NCBI GenBank assembly: GCA_021234155.1
Contig: JAJEKV010000050.1
Location: 7,217,199 to 7,281,198 of the forward strand
Reading direction: 5' to 3'
DNA length: 64,000 nucleotides
Source: Isoetes taiwanensis
Lineage: Eukaryota > Streptophyta > Lycopodiopsida > Isoetales > Isoetaceae
Positions 9,117 to 21,260 of this stretch are shown here, one piece after another. The translations under genes and the position numbers were made by a program. Below the pieces are notes generated by a model. The model saw only the letters and a program-made list of their open reading frames with translations. It made no database searches and was not told where the DNA came from. The stretch's first letter is position 1, and each line of letters begins with the position of its first letter.

Positions 9117-9303
9117 AAGATTAGGGATCGAAAACTAGCAAGGCATCTTTAATGCATGAACTATCTGGTGTAAAACTAGGAGAATAATATGGTACATGAT
9201 ATATGATATATTCCCCACCGAGAGGATCAATCCCTCTAGGAACCAAAGAGTTCACTACATTACTATTACCAAAGATAATTAGAACAAAGTTTTTCGCCAA
9301 CAA
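9117..9303 (-). pseudogene. Fragment of a DUF4283-type ORF1 fused upstream of the LINE
   Basis: Minus-strand frame with KLLAKNFVLIIFGNSNVVNSL, SRGIDPLGGEY-like VPRGIDPLGGEY and SPSFTPD. The same segment occurs on the + strand at 39370-39540. It ends where the 5' UTR of the L1-type ORF1 begins. Either the LINE inserted into an older element of the 38407-40390 family or the two were joined in one transcript. Confidence 0.65.
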
Positions 9304-9310
9304 TTTGACG

Positions 9311-10950
9311 GGCTAAAAAGTAAGAAGTTTGAAGGCTAACATTTTGATTTGAACAAATTTTACACATGATAGATTCCATTATTCTGCATTCTTAAGAAGA
9401 AGTGTGAGTTATGGCATGGTGCAACATCATTCAAAAAAACAATACTTGAGAGCATTTAAAATAGAAATATTTGAGGGCATTGAAAACGGACATTTTTGCT
9501 TAAGCCATATCCGCTCTTGCTTATGTCATATTGTTCATGATTTATTTGTAGCAGTGCAACCTCTAGTAATTTCATCCTTTAACAGCCCCCACATTCCAGG
9601 AGCTTCCATCCAATCAAAACAACCACTATTTGAAGTATCAAGCACAATAAGAGTCTTTTTGCCTCTACATGTGCTTCTTAAGATCCAACATAGTAGTACA
9701 TGGGTACTTCGAGAGCAATACACAGTTATAATGGAAACATTAAAAAAAAGGGACTTCTTGATTAATGGATCACTCAATAAAAGAGCCTTCCATGCATATC
9801 CACAACATTCAAACCATTTGAACTTCAAAAGCCCTAATTACTACATTCTACCGTGGGATAAGATCTTTCCAACAAGAACAAATTCATTTAAATCAGAATT
9901 AAAATTCACAAGTTATGCTCTATAAGTTGTCTTTTATAACACTTTAAATCTTTTATAACACTTCTTTAAAACAGTGTAACTTGAAGATTACAATGCCATT
10001 TTAGATGATTTCAACAATACTTTCGATAACTGCTACTGGATAGATCTCACTTTTAGTGAAGATAACTTTTATATTTGATCCATCAGAAGTTTCAATATAG
10101 TTGCAAACTTCAACGCATACAAATCTTCCCTCAAATGAATCAACAGCCCCAATCACTTGGATTAGAAAGCCTGCCAGTCAGCTCTGATCACTCACTTGGA
10201 TTAAAAAGCCTCCCCGTTAATGATCACAAGATTAAAGAAGATTATAATTCTGCTAAAACTTAATTTCTGAAATTCAGCAAATTAACGAGGACATATACAG
10301 CGGTCGTAGCACAGTCCCATTATAAGTGGGTTACGTATTTTGGACAGTCAAGAGGGTCAACTGCCATAAAACAGGGAACAAGTTGTTCCGCTGGTACCAT
10401 CGTTTAGTCTCGCCCAACAACCTAAGGCATGGGAAATGTGTATGTACCATCCTTCTTATACCCAATTTAAGAAACACATACCTAGACAAAATCTTCCTTC
10501 GTAATTGAATTCCCTCTGTAGTAAACCTCTTTGGTTAGACGTTTAGAGCCATCATTATGGGCAGAAAAGATTCAGGCTACCAACACGGCAGTCCAAACAT
10601 TTAGTGTCACCCTCTCTAGCTGAAAAGTTATTACACTACCACCATGTACAACAATAAAAACAATCATGATGTTCATACCAGGCTCCAATAAATTCTAGGA
10701 ACCCAACGGGTAAAACCTTCCCCATGCCAAAAATTTGAAGAATGAAAATAACGTAGGTGTGATGGACAAAGCGCTGATGCTTGTGCAGGCTCCCCACCTG
10801 AAATAATGTCCAAAAATTGCGGATGAAGGAAACCTTCAGCCTTAAACAATAAAGAATCGTGTCAATGCAGAAATACTGCAAAAAATAGTTCAGCCTTCAT
10901 CCTTAATGGGCACCTGATAATCCTTTCCAATCAGATCAGGAGTGTCTTCA
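9311..10950. other. Intergenic, no gene seen
   Basis: AT-rich sequence on both strands with only short random frames. The strip next to 11000 probably contains the 3' UTR of the PP2C gene (minus strand), though I cannot fix a polyadenylation site. Confidence 0.4.
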
Positions 10951-11088
10951 ACCAGGCCCAGCCTCAGAAGAATATGTGCGATAATGTACATACTGCCATT
11001 GCGGACGAGTAAAGAATTGTTGGGTTATAGATAGTATACTCATACATATAACATACTGACACAGGGAAAAGCTCAAGCCATGGACATA

Positions 11089-13421
11089 TCAGTTCAAGGA
11101 GCCATCAAGAAGACCTTGCAAATCACGCAGGCAATCAGCAGAAATACTCCTCCTCACCGGAGTGTAGCTAAGCCTTGGTGGTGGTTCTTCATGAAAACAA
11201 ACCATCAGAACTGTAAGATTATCAGATGTATTTCTTCGCAGTGCCTCTGTTATCAATTCTTTAGAGCATAATTCTGGGTCATTATGCTGCTGCAACTTCT
11301 TCCTTGCAAAATCTATAGCATTTTGACTTGTGAACACATCCCAAAGACCATCACAACCAATTATCAAGAACTCATCTTCTTCTGTCAATGATATTTGCTG
11401 CATCTCAGGCTCAGCAGAAAGAGGCCCATCAACTCCGAACTCCTTTAGGCCCTCCATATGCCAATCTCCTAATGCCCTTGCAACTGCAAGCTGACCATTC
11501 AAATAGCCATCATCTACAAAGCCACCCACGGATTCAATTCGCACCCTCTCCAAGGGACAACATGGTTTGTGGTCCCTGGACATTTCAATGGCTTTCCCAC
11601 GTTTCGAAAGAACTGCACGACAATCTCCTGCATTTGCAACCAATAATTTCCTGTGCATTCACAATGAAGCAAACCCAATTATTTTAAAACATGATAAAAA
11701 TCTATCTACAGAATCTATCTACAAACAATTAATGGAGAAATGAAAACAGGTAGTAGAATATAAATAATCAAGATAAAAATAGAGACCTTCCAATGACAAG
11801 TGCCATAAGTGCTGTTGTGCCCGATGCGAGTCCTTCATCAACCATGCATGCTTGGGCAAATGCATGATCTGTTTCCAAAAAGGCATGTCGCACTGCTTCA
11901 TCAAGCATTACTGGGAAAGATTCGTTTTCAATAATATGCTTGAGTAGGTGTTCCCTTACAAAATTTGCAGCATCTTTGCCGCCATGTCCATCAAAGACCT
12001 AAAGATCATTGACAAAGTCACGTGTGTGAATATTAGAAAGTTTTACCAACTCAAACTTATTTCTTGGAGAATGTAAAATCTTACACCCATATTTAGAAGA
12101 AGTCAATTCATTCCGAAGACAAAATGACGTGTGTGGTGATTGGGAAAGAGTGTGTATAATAAATATGTACATAGGCCAGTTGGGTGTCTAGAATGCAATA
12201 AAAAAATCACACGTTTGATGCAGCTACGCATCATCAGGACATATCCACTGCATGCAACTAAGAAATAGATCACCTGGACCCAAAGTAACAGGAAACAGGT
12301 AGTTCAGGGGGGGCAACTAAGTGCAAGAATAAGCTAACAAATGCAGAGGCAGCCACCGTGGATAAACTAAGAGACATTTACTTACACCATAGAATGCCCC
12401 ATGAGTATCACCAGAAAAAATTGCACCTAAATGTGACATGAGATCATCAATCCTAACATGTGCATCTTCCATGTATCGTCTGCCGCCAATGTCTGTCCAG
12501 CCTCCAGATCGAATAGCCGGAACAAATTCTTTTATACGGCCAGAATCAAAACCAGGCTCTTCAGATTCTTCAGACTCGAGGCCCTCCTGAAACATTCGAA
12601 AAGAAATTACCCATGCTGGTCAAAATTTGCTCGACAGTATTAGATGCTAGTTTGCCAGGTGGACAATAATCCCAAAACCAAAAATAGGAGGTTTAGAAGG
12701 CTATTGAAATTTTTCTGCACAGCTAGAAGCTTGCCATGATATGTATGTTAAGGAAATTAAAGCTGTAAAAACTACTAGCTCCTTGCTAAAATGACTGCGT
12801 TTACTGCTTGATGTGGGGTACGCTCTGTGCAAGAAGGAAAACTTTATCATCTCCATGTACCAATGTATGGATCCTGGGCAACAACCTCTAATTATGAAAT
12901 TGAGATTTCCACTTCAAGTCTCTAGATTTGCAGCTTTCCAGTTGACCCATTAACAGGTACTACGAAATTGAATGAGAATCACATCAAAAAACCCAATACC
13001 CAATGAACTTGTAGATTGAGAAGATGACCAATGTAAAGAGGCAGCGAGATGGAGACTAGGAGATAACAAAACCACGAAGCATAATTGAAGTTTGGGGGAT
13101 ATGAAAACGATTGCGAGGAAAACAGATCCATTAAGGGAGGCAAAAGAAGAAGCATACCTCAAGAGGGAGAGGAGATTCACAAGCAAGTTTGGCGGTACTG
13201 AAGCACCGACGGACAGTGCGAGAAGCGACAATGGAAGAAGTTTTGACCTTGATAGAAGCAACAAGAGCAGAAGCAGGGAATCGAGGAGGGCGACCATCGC
13301 TACGTCTGTCTCGATCAAGAGGGGAAGAAGGAGAACTTGTCGAAGCAGAATCGTCGTCTAAGGGGCGAGCCATGAGGCCACCGGATCGAGCTGCAAGCCG
13401 GAACTCCGATTGATCTGGCAT
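11089..13421 (-). CDS. Protein phosphatase 2C (PP2C27/DBP1-like), 4 exons
   Basis: Exons on the minus strand: 13158-13421, 12386-12586, 11787-11998, 11089-11650. All introns are GT-AG, the sum is 1239 nt and encodes 412 residues (396 if the inner ATG at 13373 is used). PP2Cs are metal-dependent Ser/Thr phosphatases. Metal and phosphate ligands are all present: YMEDAH (about 130), FDGHGG built across the exon 2/3 junction, GDCRAV (about 235), GCDGLWDV (about 326) and SDNLTV (about 369). The C terminus RRSISADCL...LDG and the [19 protein letters not shown] signature match the Arabidopsis At2g33700 (PP2C27/PP2CG1) and DBP1 subgroup, linked to stress signalling in the literature. No membrane segment or transit peptide is evident. 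No defect seen, so probably functional. Confidence 0.93.
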
Positions 13422-13455
13422 GGAAATACAAACCCTAACACTCTAAGGCTATCTC

Positions 13456-13510
13456 TCTCTTACTCTGCTCTCTCTCTAGTCTTTATACTTGGCAATGGGC
13501 CCTTTTTTTT
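13456..13510 (-). promoter_or_regulatory. Putative PP2C core promoter
   Basis: A TATAAAG element on the minus strand (13481-13488) lies 60 nt upstream of the first ATG, with a TGGGCC-type site II motif at about 13496-13502 behind it. The short 5' UTR would be made of GA-rich repeats (CT on the + strand, 13450-13480). Motif-based only. Confidence 0.4.
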
Positions 13511-13650
13511 TTCCAAAATAAACAGCTTGCCACATTTCTCCCTTCCCAGCCTTCCAAGCTATACCCCTATCTCTACCACCCAGCTCTCTATATTCTCTCT
13601 TTCTCAGTCATACCCTGAGGAGAAAAAATATGCAAGGTGGGCGGTGTAGG

Positions 13651-13672
13651 TAGATAGATAGATAGATAGAGA
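13651..13672. repeat. (TAGA)n microsatellite
   Basis: About five TAGA units upstream of the PP2C promoter, followed by a GATATAGATA tail. Confidence 0.9.
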
Positions 13673-14710
13673 TATAGATAAAATAGTACTCCCCCTATGG
13701 CGTGCGCGCGCCGACCTTTTACCCCCCTTTTCCCCGCGGCATCCCGCACCACCCCAATTTCCCCCGATCTTCCTATCCCTTTCTCTCCTCCCCATAGGCC
13801 TCCACTCAGATCTCCCCTGAAAGCATACCCCTCCAACATATCTCCTTATCGGCTTGCCCACTTTCCCACCTCCCACTCTTGGCACCATTACAAACTTATT
13901 CCGAAGGCGTACGGTAATCTGGCGGCTTCTTTACATAGTGGAGAATCACTTCCACGCCCCGTATCCATCTAGCATTCTTCATCCACACGACTACGTGTGT
14001 CTCTGTATTATTATCTATTAATTAATTGCTATGCACTGTGCTTCACATTTCGTGGTGTGGTTTCCATAAAGCATCCTTTTGTCTCTTAGTTCCTTCTCTA
14101 GGCGTCTAGATCCTTCCTCATAATTTAACGTGAGTATCTAGATCCTTTTGCCATAATTTTATGCAACTTCTTTTTTGATTCTCAACATGTTGTCCTCACT
14201 TATATGTTTGTCGTGATCCTCTTGTTTCTCTGGTCACTTATTTTATAGGCTTCCTATTTTGGGATCAATAATATGATGACACACTCCACCATACATTATT
14301 GAGTTGAGCACCAACAACCATCTAGCATAGTGGTCAAATACCCACGATTAGAAAAATGCCAAGATTTTTTCCTCAAGTTTTATACATTTTTTCTCTTTTT
14401 AGATGGATACAAAATTGTATAGATTTTATCTAACAATTACAAAACTATAAAGCAAATATAGCACCCCATGTACATAAGGTATGTGGATCATCCCTATTTG
14501 ACGATTTACTAGCTAGAAGTCATTGTAAGTATGATTTTCATGGCAGCTGCAAATTTTGATTTATGAAATTTGCCAGGCCGTGAGTTATGCTTGATGATAT
14601 TGTCTTAGCCTAAATGGCATAGTTTTAATGTCAATGTGTACTTTTGTTTCTAGATACTACCAAAGTCGCATTCAATGTCATTTACCTTTTACGCTACATT
14701 TCTTGTATAC
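13673..14710. other. Intergenic region upstream of PP2C, no gene seen
   Basis: C-rich to AT-rich sequence with no supported reading frame. It is the likely distal promoter of PP2C on the minus strand. Confidence 0.4.
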
Positions 14711-14816
14711 AGGAATGACCTGCTGCTTCAAATTCGAGGGGTGGAAGGCGGTGGCGACGCCGGGAGGGAGGCCATCTTGACACCCCGGTAATTTGAAGCG
14801 ACAAAGTCATTCCTGC
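14711..14816. repeat. Imperfect fold-back, about 100 bp
   Basis: The left arm begins CAGGAATGACCTGC and continues through GCTTCAAATT to GGGGTG. The right arm is its imperfect reverse complement, ending AAGTCATTCCTG. The 35-nt arms surround a GC-rich loop. It may be the end of a MITE or a small inverted duplication. Confidence 0.6.
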
Positions 14817-14824
14817 AACGTGAA

Positions 14825-15045
14825 TGCAAGGTAAAAACAATTATATCGGGTGAAATCAGGCAGAACGGGGGGTAAAACAGCAAGGATTGTGGGTAGAATA
14901 GGCAGAATCGTAGGTAAAAGAGAAGAACTCTGTGGTAAAAAAATTTGTCGCAGAAGACAAAACTGTGTTTCACATTCTTTAAAAGAACTATTGCCACATG
15001 GCAGCCCGCCATTGGCTCTAAGGACAGAATTGTTGTTACCTTGCA
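14825..15045. mobile_element. MITE candidate with 16-bp terminal inverted repeats
   Basis: Termini TGCAAGGTAAAAACAA and TTGTTGTTACCTTGCA match over 15 of 16 positions, 221 bp apart. No coding capacity. I cannot see a clear target-site duplication, so the family is not assigned. Confidence 0.45.
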
Positions 15046-15289
15046 TTTATGTATTTAACAACATAATTAAACAAAAATTATAGGTTGCTTTTACTAACAT
15101 CTAGACCTCTCGTAGTGAGCTATTGATTACATGCAAGGTAATTCATACCAAAATCAACCCTCCCATGAGGTATATTCAGATTTGTTGGGCTCATATGTGA
15201 GTTTATAATGGATGTTAGTGTTGAGTTCATGATAAGTAGAATTGTAAGACTATTAGTGTAGTTGCAAACATGTTGTTTTTCTGCCTAAA

Positions 15290-15448
15290 TCGTTGGTCTC
15301 GTGGTGGGGCACTAATCCTAGCAATGTGAGGTCTTGAGTTCGAGGCCGCCCAGAGTTGCATTATGTATAGATCCATCTTATTGCTTGTTGTTGTTCCCGT
15401 TGACGTTAAGAATAGATCTGTTTTATAGCCTGTTGTTGGGTTCCAGTA
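15290..15448 (+). mobile_element. tRNA-derived SINE fragment
   Basis: An A-box-like GGTCTCGTGGTGG (15295-15307) is followed 35 nt later by a good B box, GAGTTCGAGGCC (15336-15347): the internal pol III promoter of tRNA-derived SINEs. A T/G-rich tail with TTGTTGTT follows. The 3' end is obscured by the TRIM that begins at 15449. Confidence 0.5.
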
Positions 15449-16483
15449 TGTAACGTTTCTAACTGACATGCCCTTAACTAACTGGGCAAAGCCATCTAGA
15501 CGTTTATGAGTAGTCACTTCTACCCATTCATGCTGGTGTCTCGGGAATGCGACACCAAGATCCTTTATCAAGCGGGGCAAAGCCATCTAGACGTTTATGA
15601 GTAGTCGCTTCTACCCATTCATGCTGGTGTCTCGGGAATGCGACACCAAGATCCTCTCGAGCAGTCTCCCATGGGTCTGTTACAATCTCTCCCACTAGAA
15701 CTATGTTCGTCCTCGAGCATCACAAGACCATAGAAAATACCATCCCATGGTGACCAAGACCAAATCATGATCTACCGTCCAATAGTATTTCGGGTCATAC
15801 TTGCCCCCATGGCGACTGAACTCGAGCCCTGCTCTAATACTAAATGTAATGTTCTTAATTGATGTGCCCTTAACCAACTGGGCAAAACCATCTAAACCAG
15901 GGATAGGTTCTGTATGTATGAAATTATTTTTTCAGACGTATAAAGTCCAAAAATACGTATTTTTGGGAAAAATAATATTTTTAGTATTTTATACTCGCCG
16001 TAGGAAAAAAATTGGCGTAGCGAAACCTTCCGTTTAAACTTCTGAAACTTTTCAGCGTAAGCGAAAACCTTCCATTTAAACTTCAAAAAAAATTCAAAAA
16101 AAAAAAAATTTCGCGTGCATAAAACCTTGATTCAAACTACAAGCGAAACTTAATTTTTTCGCGTAAGCGAAACCGATTTTTGCTTACTTGCGGGTTTAAA
16201 CTTCTGTAAATTTTTTTTGGTTTGGCGAAAGCTGAAAGGTTCCTTCTGTGAGAAATTTTTTCGACAGGAAATTTTTTTTGGGCGTATTTTTGACGTATTA
16301 AGCGTCAAATTTGTCTGCCGTATCAAGCGAAAAATCGTGATTCGCGATAAAACGTTATCTGAGTATTGAACCTATCCACGATCTAAACGTTTATGAGTAG
16401 TTAAACTTCTACCCATTTATCTTAGATGTCACCGGGTATCGATGCCAAGATCCACTCGAACGTTCTCCTATGGGTCTGTTACA
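15449..16483 (-). mobile_element. TRIM-like miniature LTR retrotransposon
   Basis: Two short direct repeats (15449-15684 and 15845-16483) both begin TGTAAYGTT and end GGGTCTGTTACA. Between them is only about 160 bp. On the minus strand a polypurine tract (TAGTGGGAGAGAT) adjoins the 3' LTR, and a degenerate PBS, TAGTATTAGAGC (15831-15842), adjoins the 5' LTR. Without later changes each LTR is about 148 bp, which fits TRIM elements. The left LTR has a 92-bp internal tandem duplication (period from 15484 to 15576). The right LTR is split by a hAT MITE. No TSD is visible. It cannot encode its own enzymes. Confidence 0.75.
15898..16380. mobile_element. hAT-type MITE inserted in the TRIM LTR
   Basis: Flanked by a perfect 8-bp target duplication ATCTAAAC (15890-15897 and 16381-16388). 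Termini are CAGGGATAGGTTC and GAACCTATCCACG, inverted repeats beginning CAGGG-like as in hAT elements. The 483-bp interior is AT-rich with repeated GCGAAA and GCGTAA motifs, and non-coding. The undivided LTR sequence is seen in the sister LTR, which confirms the insertion. Confidence 0.9.
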
Positions 16484-16485
16484 AT

Positions 16486-19151
16486 TATGACAAGCCTGCC
16501 GAGTTGACCCTCCTGGTAACTTGGGATCTTGTCAAAACTTGCACTAATTCTAGGTTGATATGCTTAAGCTTGACACACAAAACTGCAGATGGTGAAGAAT
16601 TGAATCTTCATTACCGTTGAACATTTACGCTCCAAATTCAATGAACAATTGCTTATGAGTTCAATATAATCAGTAATACTAACATCCAAAGAAATCAATA
16701 TTCTCAATTGATACAACATCCAACTTTATCAAGTAAACTCATAAGCTTCCAACTTAACCACGATCCTCAGCTACATTGCTGCCATTGCCTTGCCCACTGC
16801 TTACTAATTCACTGCACATGCACTCACTGGGGTTAGTCGTCGTCACTAAGTGGAGATCCCTGCCTGCTACTACATGTATGAAAATACTCTGGAAATCTTG
16901 GATAACAAGGACATATGCACAATCAAAGATAGAAGATCCTATATGAGTACAGTGCTAGACAATGACAACGTAATTAATTGAAATGCATAACATGAGCATC
17001 AAAAACAAAAAACATAGTCAAAGTACCAAACCATCATGATATATAGCTCTGGGACAATGGGAAGCTCAGCCAGCCTACATGCAAGCCCTGTTAGCAAACA
17101 TGCCCCGATCATAAACCACATGTAAATCATCATGCAACCATCATCTCTCATACATAAACTAAGTTCCATGTAAGCCTTAAAACCCCACCTGAAAGAAGAA
17201 GATTGATGCAACAGTTGACGTTATCTCCAAGCTCTGGCTTTCTCAAAGCTTTCTCCAAAAAATTTCTTCATGCGTGGACCTCTAGACACCTTGCAATTGC
17301 TTGCACGTCAAAAGATCATCTTCTAGCTCCAAGAATCAAATTGCAGAAGAACATACATAGTGCAGTCAATTCAGACCCAGCATCACAATTTCTGTCATAA
17401 CTTTCACATGCGAATGAGTTTTGGCATGATCAGACCCAATCAGAAATGTTACTCAGAAATATTTCCAATAAAATAAAAATCACTAAAAAAGGATCTCGGG
17501 TCGCCGAGATATAAAGCTCCAAAGTTTGGGCTCCAAAACTGCCAGAATTGATCCTGCTTTAATATTCCATAACAATCCTTTTTTCAAAGAGACAAAATCC
17601 TGAACTTATGCTGCATATATGCCATGCATGTGTATATATGTACATAAGTATGTATACTGGAGTGGCCAGGTCTGTTACAGTCTCCTCTTCTAAATTTAAA
17701 CCCATGTCCTCAGGGGTCGCTCATAGATTTGGTGAAGCATTCCTCCAGCCAATTTGAATCAATATGCAATGCCAACTTATTCACTACTCCATACCTCAAC
17801 ATCATCATTAGTTGCTTCCATTGCTCACAAGGAGAATTCTCCTTTAGCACCTTCATGCTAAACAGAAAGCCTCTAGATACTGCTCCTCCTCCAATGGGTC
17901 TTTGAAAGAAGAACCATTAGTATCATAATTCCACAACCTCAACTTACTTTCTAATTTGCCATGTCAACTCCAAAGGATCCAACATTGCTCTGATACCAAC
18001 TGTGACGAACCTACAGAGTTGACCCTCCTGGCAACTCGGGATCTTGTCAAAACTTGCGCTAATTCTAGGTTGGTATGCTTAAGCTTGACACACAAAATTG
18101 CGGATGATGATGAATTAAATTTTTCATTGCTGTTGAACTTTTATACTCCAAATTCAATGGACAATTGCGTATGAGTTCAATATAATCAGCGATATTAACA
18201 CCCAAAGAAATCAATATTCTCAATTGATACAACATCCAACTTTATCAAGGAAAGTCAGAAGCCTCCAACTCAACCACGATCCTCAACTGCACTGCTGCCA
18301 TCGCCTTGCCCACTGCTTGCTAATTCACTGCACTCGCTGGGGTTAGTCGTCGTGACTAAGTGGAGATCCCTGGCTGCCACTGCATGTATGGAAATACTTT
18401 GGAAATATCGGATAACAAGGACATAAGCACAATCAAAGGCATAAGATCCTATGTGAGTACAGTGTTAGACAATGACAACGTAATCAACTGAACTACATAA
18501 CATGCGCATCAGAAACAAATAACATAGTCAAAGTACCAAACCATGATCATAAACCACATGTAAATCATCAAACAACCGTCATCTCTCATATGTATACTAA
18601 GATCCATATCTTTGGCAAGCACAAAAGCCCAGATGTAAGTCTTAAAACCCCACCTGAAAGAAGAAGATTGATGCAGCAGTTGACGTGATCTCCAAGCTCT
18701 GGTCTTCTTCAAGCTCTCTCCAGAGAATTCCTTCATGCATGGACATCTGGACACCTTTTAATTGCTTGCGCCTCAAAGGATCGTCTTCTAGCTCCAAGGA
18801 TCAAACTGCAGAAGAACATACATAGAAGTCAATTTTGACCCAGCATCACAGTTTATATCATAACTTTCAAATGCGAATGAGTTTCAGCATGATCAGATTC
18901 AATCCGAAAAGCTTACTCAGAAGTATTTCCAGCAAAAGAAAAATCACTAAAAAGGGATTTCGAATCGCCGAGATATGATGCTCCAAAGTTCGGGCTCCAA
19001 AACTGCCCAGAATTGATCATGCTTTCATGTTCTGCAACAATCCTTTTTCCAAAGAGACAAAACCCTGAATTCATGCTGCATATATGCCATACATATGTGC
19101 ATACGTACATAAGTATGTACACTGACCCATCAAGTGTCCAGGTCTGTTACA
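16486..19151 (-). mobile_element. LTR retrotransposon with nearly all internal sequence lost
   Basis: LTRs 16486-17679 and 18001-19151 (about 1.15-1.19 kb, similar throughout). Only 321 bp lies between. On the minus strand it has a canonical PBS TGGTATCAGAGC (17987-17998) and a polypurine tract AAATTTAGAAGAGGAGAC at the 3' LTR. The interior still resembles the start of a gag (PBS followed by a Met-rich stretch with GGAGTTGACATGGCAAA). It could be a LARD/SMART-type non-autonomous element or a deletion product. No TSD match (ACAAT versus CGGCG), so one end may be rearranged. Confidence 0.8.
17680..18000 (-). other. Internal region of the mini LTR element
   Basis: Contains PPT and PBS only, plus short open stretches on the minus strand that could be gag remnants. 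No protein domain can be recognised. Confidence 0.6.
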
Positions 19152-19277
19152 CGGCGGACGTTAAAAATCTATTTATCTCGTTGCATGATTGATGGGTTCA
19201 AGTCTCTAAATTCTTGTTGTTGACGAACATTTTTTAGAAATAAGGGATCACACAATGGCTTCTTGGATCACACAATG

Positions 19278-19730
19278 TGTTGGAAATTGCATGTGGAATA
19301 ATGGAATAATGTCTTAACTTAGGTTATTATACAATGGTTCAGAATAATATCTAGATTTTAATGGTCGTAAGCGTGGTAGGTCGATTATAGGCTTGGGCCA
19401 AGTGTAAATCAATTATCTGAGGAGAATCGGTGGGAAGGGATAAGGATGCGAATCGGATCAAACGATAACTTAAGGGGGATTCACCTGTGATGAATGGTAC
19501 AGTTAGCCGGATACAGGGGAGCCGGAGTCAGTTGGCCGAAATAGAGAAACTAATATCAAAACAAAATGGATTAGTACTGTTCATTTGGTTTTAGTTGGAT
19601 TACTGCTTATAGGAATTTCTACATTTGAAGTATTCATATTTGCATATTTGAATTGTATACGTGGTTGACAAAGTGAGGCATTGAATTGAAAAGCTATAAA
19701 AGATTGAACAATTCAAGAGTTTACTTTACA
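19278..19730 (+). repeat. Copia 5' LTR
   Basis: 453 bp; differs from the 3' LTR by scattered substitutions and a block of small indels around 19365-19430, indicating an old insertion. Confidence 0.93.
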
Positions 19731-19750
19731 GTGGTATCAGAGCAGGTATC

Positions 19751-21260
19751 ATGTCAATCCGTTTCGGAGCAACCCTATTGAACTCGGTTGAAGAGTAAGG
19801 GCAAAGAAGGATTTCAGACATGGAAAGAGAAGATGAAGGAGGTGCTAGTGTTTGAGAAACTCTGGAACCTTATTGAGCCTAGAGAGCAGACTGGAGACGG
19901 TGGTGCAGCAGTGCAAACAAATAAATCGAATGTAGATGATGAGGTCACAAGCAGTAGCTCAGCAGCTGAGGTAAGGTGCTCTTCTAAATCTGATAGTTCT
20001 GCTGAAGATATGGAGTATAAGATCAGTCAAGCTAGAGCCATTATCATGTGTAAACTGGCCCCCAATATCATGATAAAAATAAGAACACTTGGACCCAAAG
20101 AAATGTGGCAGTATCTTGTGAAGAATTATCAAGAAACAAATACATCTCAGATAGATATTCTTCAGAGAGAGTTGAGAATGTTAAAATATGATGAGAAGAT
20201 GGATTTGACAGAATTGTTTGCTAGGTTTGACTTGATATGTACAGAGTTAGAAGCAGCAGGGGAAGGCTTATCTGAAAACTCTAAAATTTTATATGTCTCC
20301 AGAATATTTTCCAATATGAAAACCTTGTCTACACTGATTAGAACAGTTGCACGGGACAGAGAGCAGGTTGAAAGACTAGCACGAACAGAAATTGAACAGA
20401 AATTCATGGAAGAGGAAGAAGAAGAAGAAGAAACATCGGAGGTTTTAATGGCAAGAAGGAGTCGAACCAGAAATGAGGTTAAAAACAAAACTGACAAGAG
20501 TGGAAGTGGATCTTTGGGTCCATGCTATCTATGCGGAGAGATAGGACATATAAAGATCAATTGCCCTAATGGATTAAAAAGGATGGTGAGCTGCTATATC
20601 TGCGGTGGTATAGGGCACTGCGCTAGTGCATGCCCTTCACCTAAGGGAGTTGGTAGGGGAACAGGCAAGGGAGTGCGAGGCAAGGGAAGAGCATACTTTA
20701 GAGGAAGAGGAGGGAGAAGAGGAGATACATCAGCCTTTAATGTTGCAGCAGAAGATAGTGAAGATGAAGAAGGAACAAACAAAGATGCCGAAGAGATTGA
20801 TGAGGTAAAAAATTGTGCCTTGCTTGCTAGTTATGAAAGGGAGTCTCATAAGTGTGGTCAATCTTTTGTACTAGATAGCGGAGCAGAGAAAAGCATAGTC
20901 AACAATGCTGACTTGCTTAATACAAGGAGCGAATGTAAAAGAAAAGTGAAACTAGGAGATGGGAGATTGCAGGATGCCCAAGCAGAAGGAATGTTGCAAC
21001 TGTACAATCTCAAAGGAAAACCAGGAGATATAAATCATGTTTTGTGTGTACCTGGCATCATTAAGAACTTAATATCTATAAGCCAGCTTGTAGATCTTGG
21101 TTTTGTCTGTATATTTGAGAAACGAGTATGTAAAGTGTTGAGAAATAATCAAATTGAGTTTCTAGCCATGCGCGTTGGGAATCTTTTTGAATTTAAGCAT
21201 GAGTATTTTGTGAATAATGTGCTCGTGGATAAGAACTCTGCTGAATTGTGGCATCAGTAG
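19751..21260 (+). pseudogene. Copia gag and protease
   Basis: Gag begins at ATG 19751 (MSIRFGATLL), but that frame stops at 19796-19798; the main frame is 19788-21260. It contains the Gag_2-type capsid (WKEKMKEVLVFEKLW to TLIRTVARD), then two zinc knuckles, CYLCGEIGHIKINC and CYICGGIGHCASAC (about residues 246 and 268), a basic Gly/Arg-rich linker and an acidic stretch. The aspartic protease has VLDSGAEKSIV (about residue 361) with the catalytic DSG triad intact. The frame ends at the pre-integrase segment (ELWHQ then stop). Confidence 0.9.

Larger units (their letters stand above)
6158..9310 (-). mobile_element. L1-type LINE, 3'-truncated by Lt1
   Basis: A non-LTR retrotransposon on the minus strand with ORF1 (8308-9069), endonuclease (7453-8289) and reverse transcriptase (6158-7034). 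The RT frame stops precisely where the LTR of Lt1 begins, so the missing 3' part probably lies beyond the left edge on the other side of Lt1. A piece resembling the unrelated ORF1 at 39393-39540 lies directly upstream of this ORF1 (9117-9310). Confidence 0.85.
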
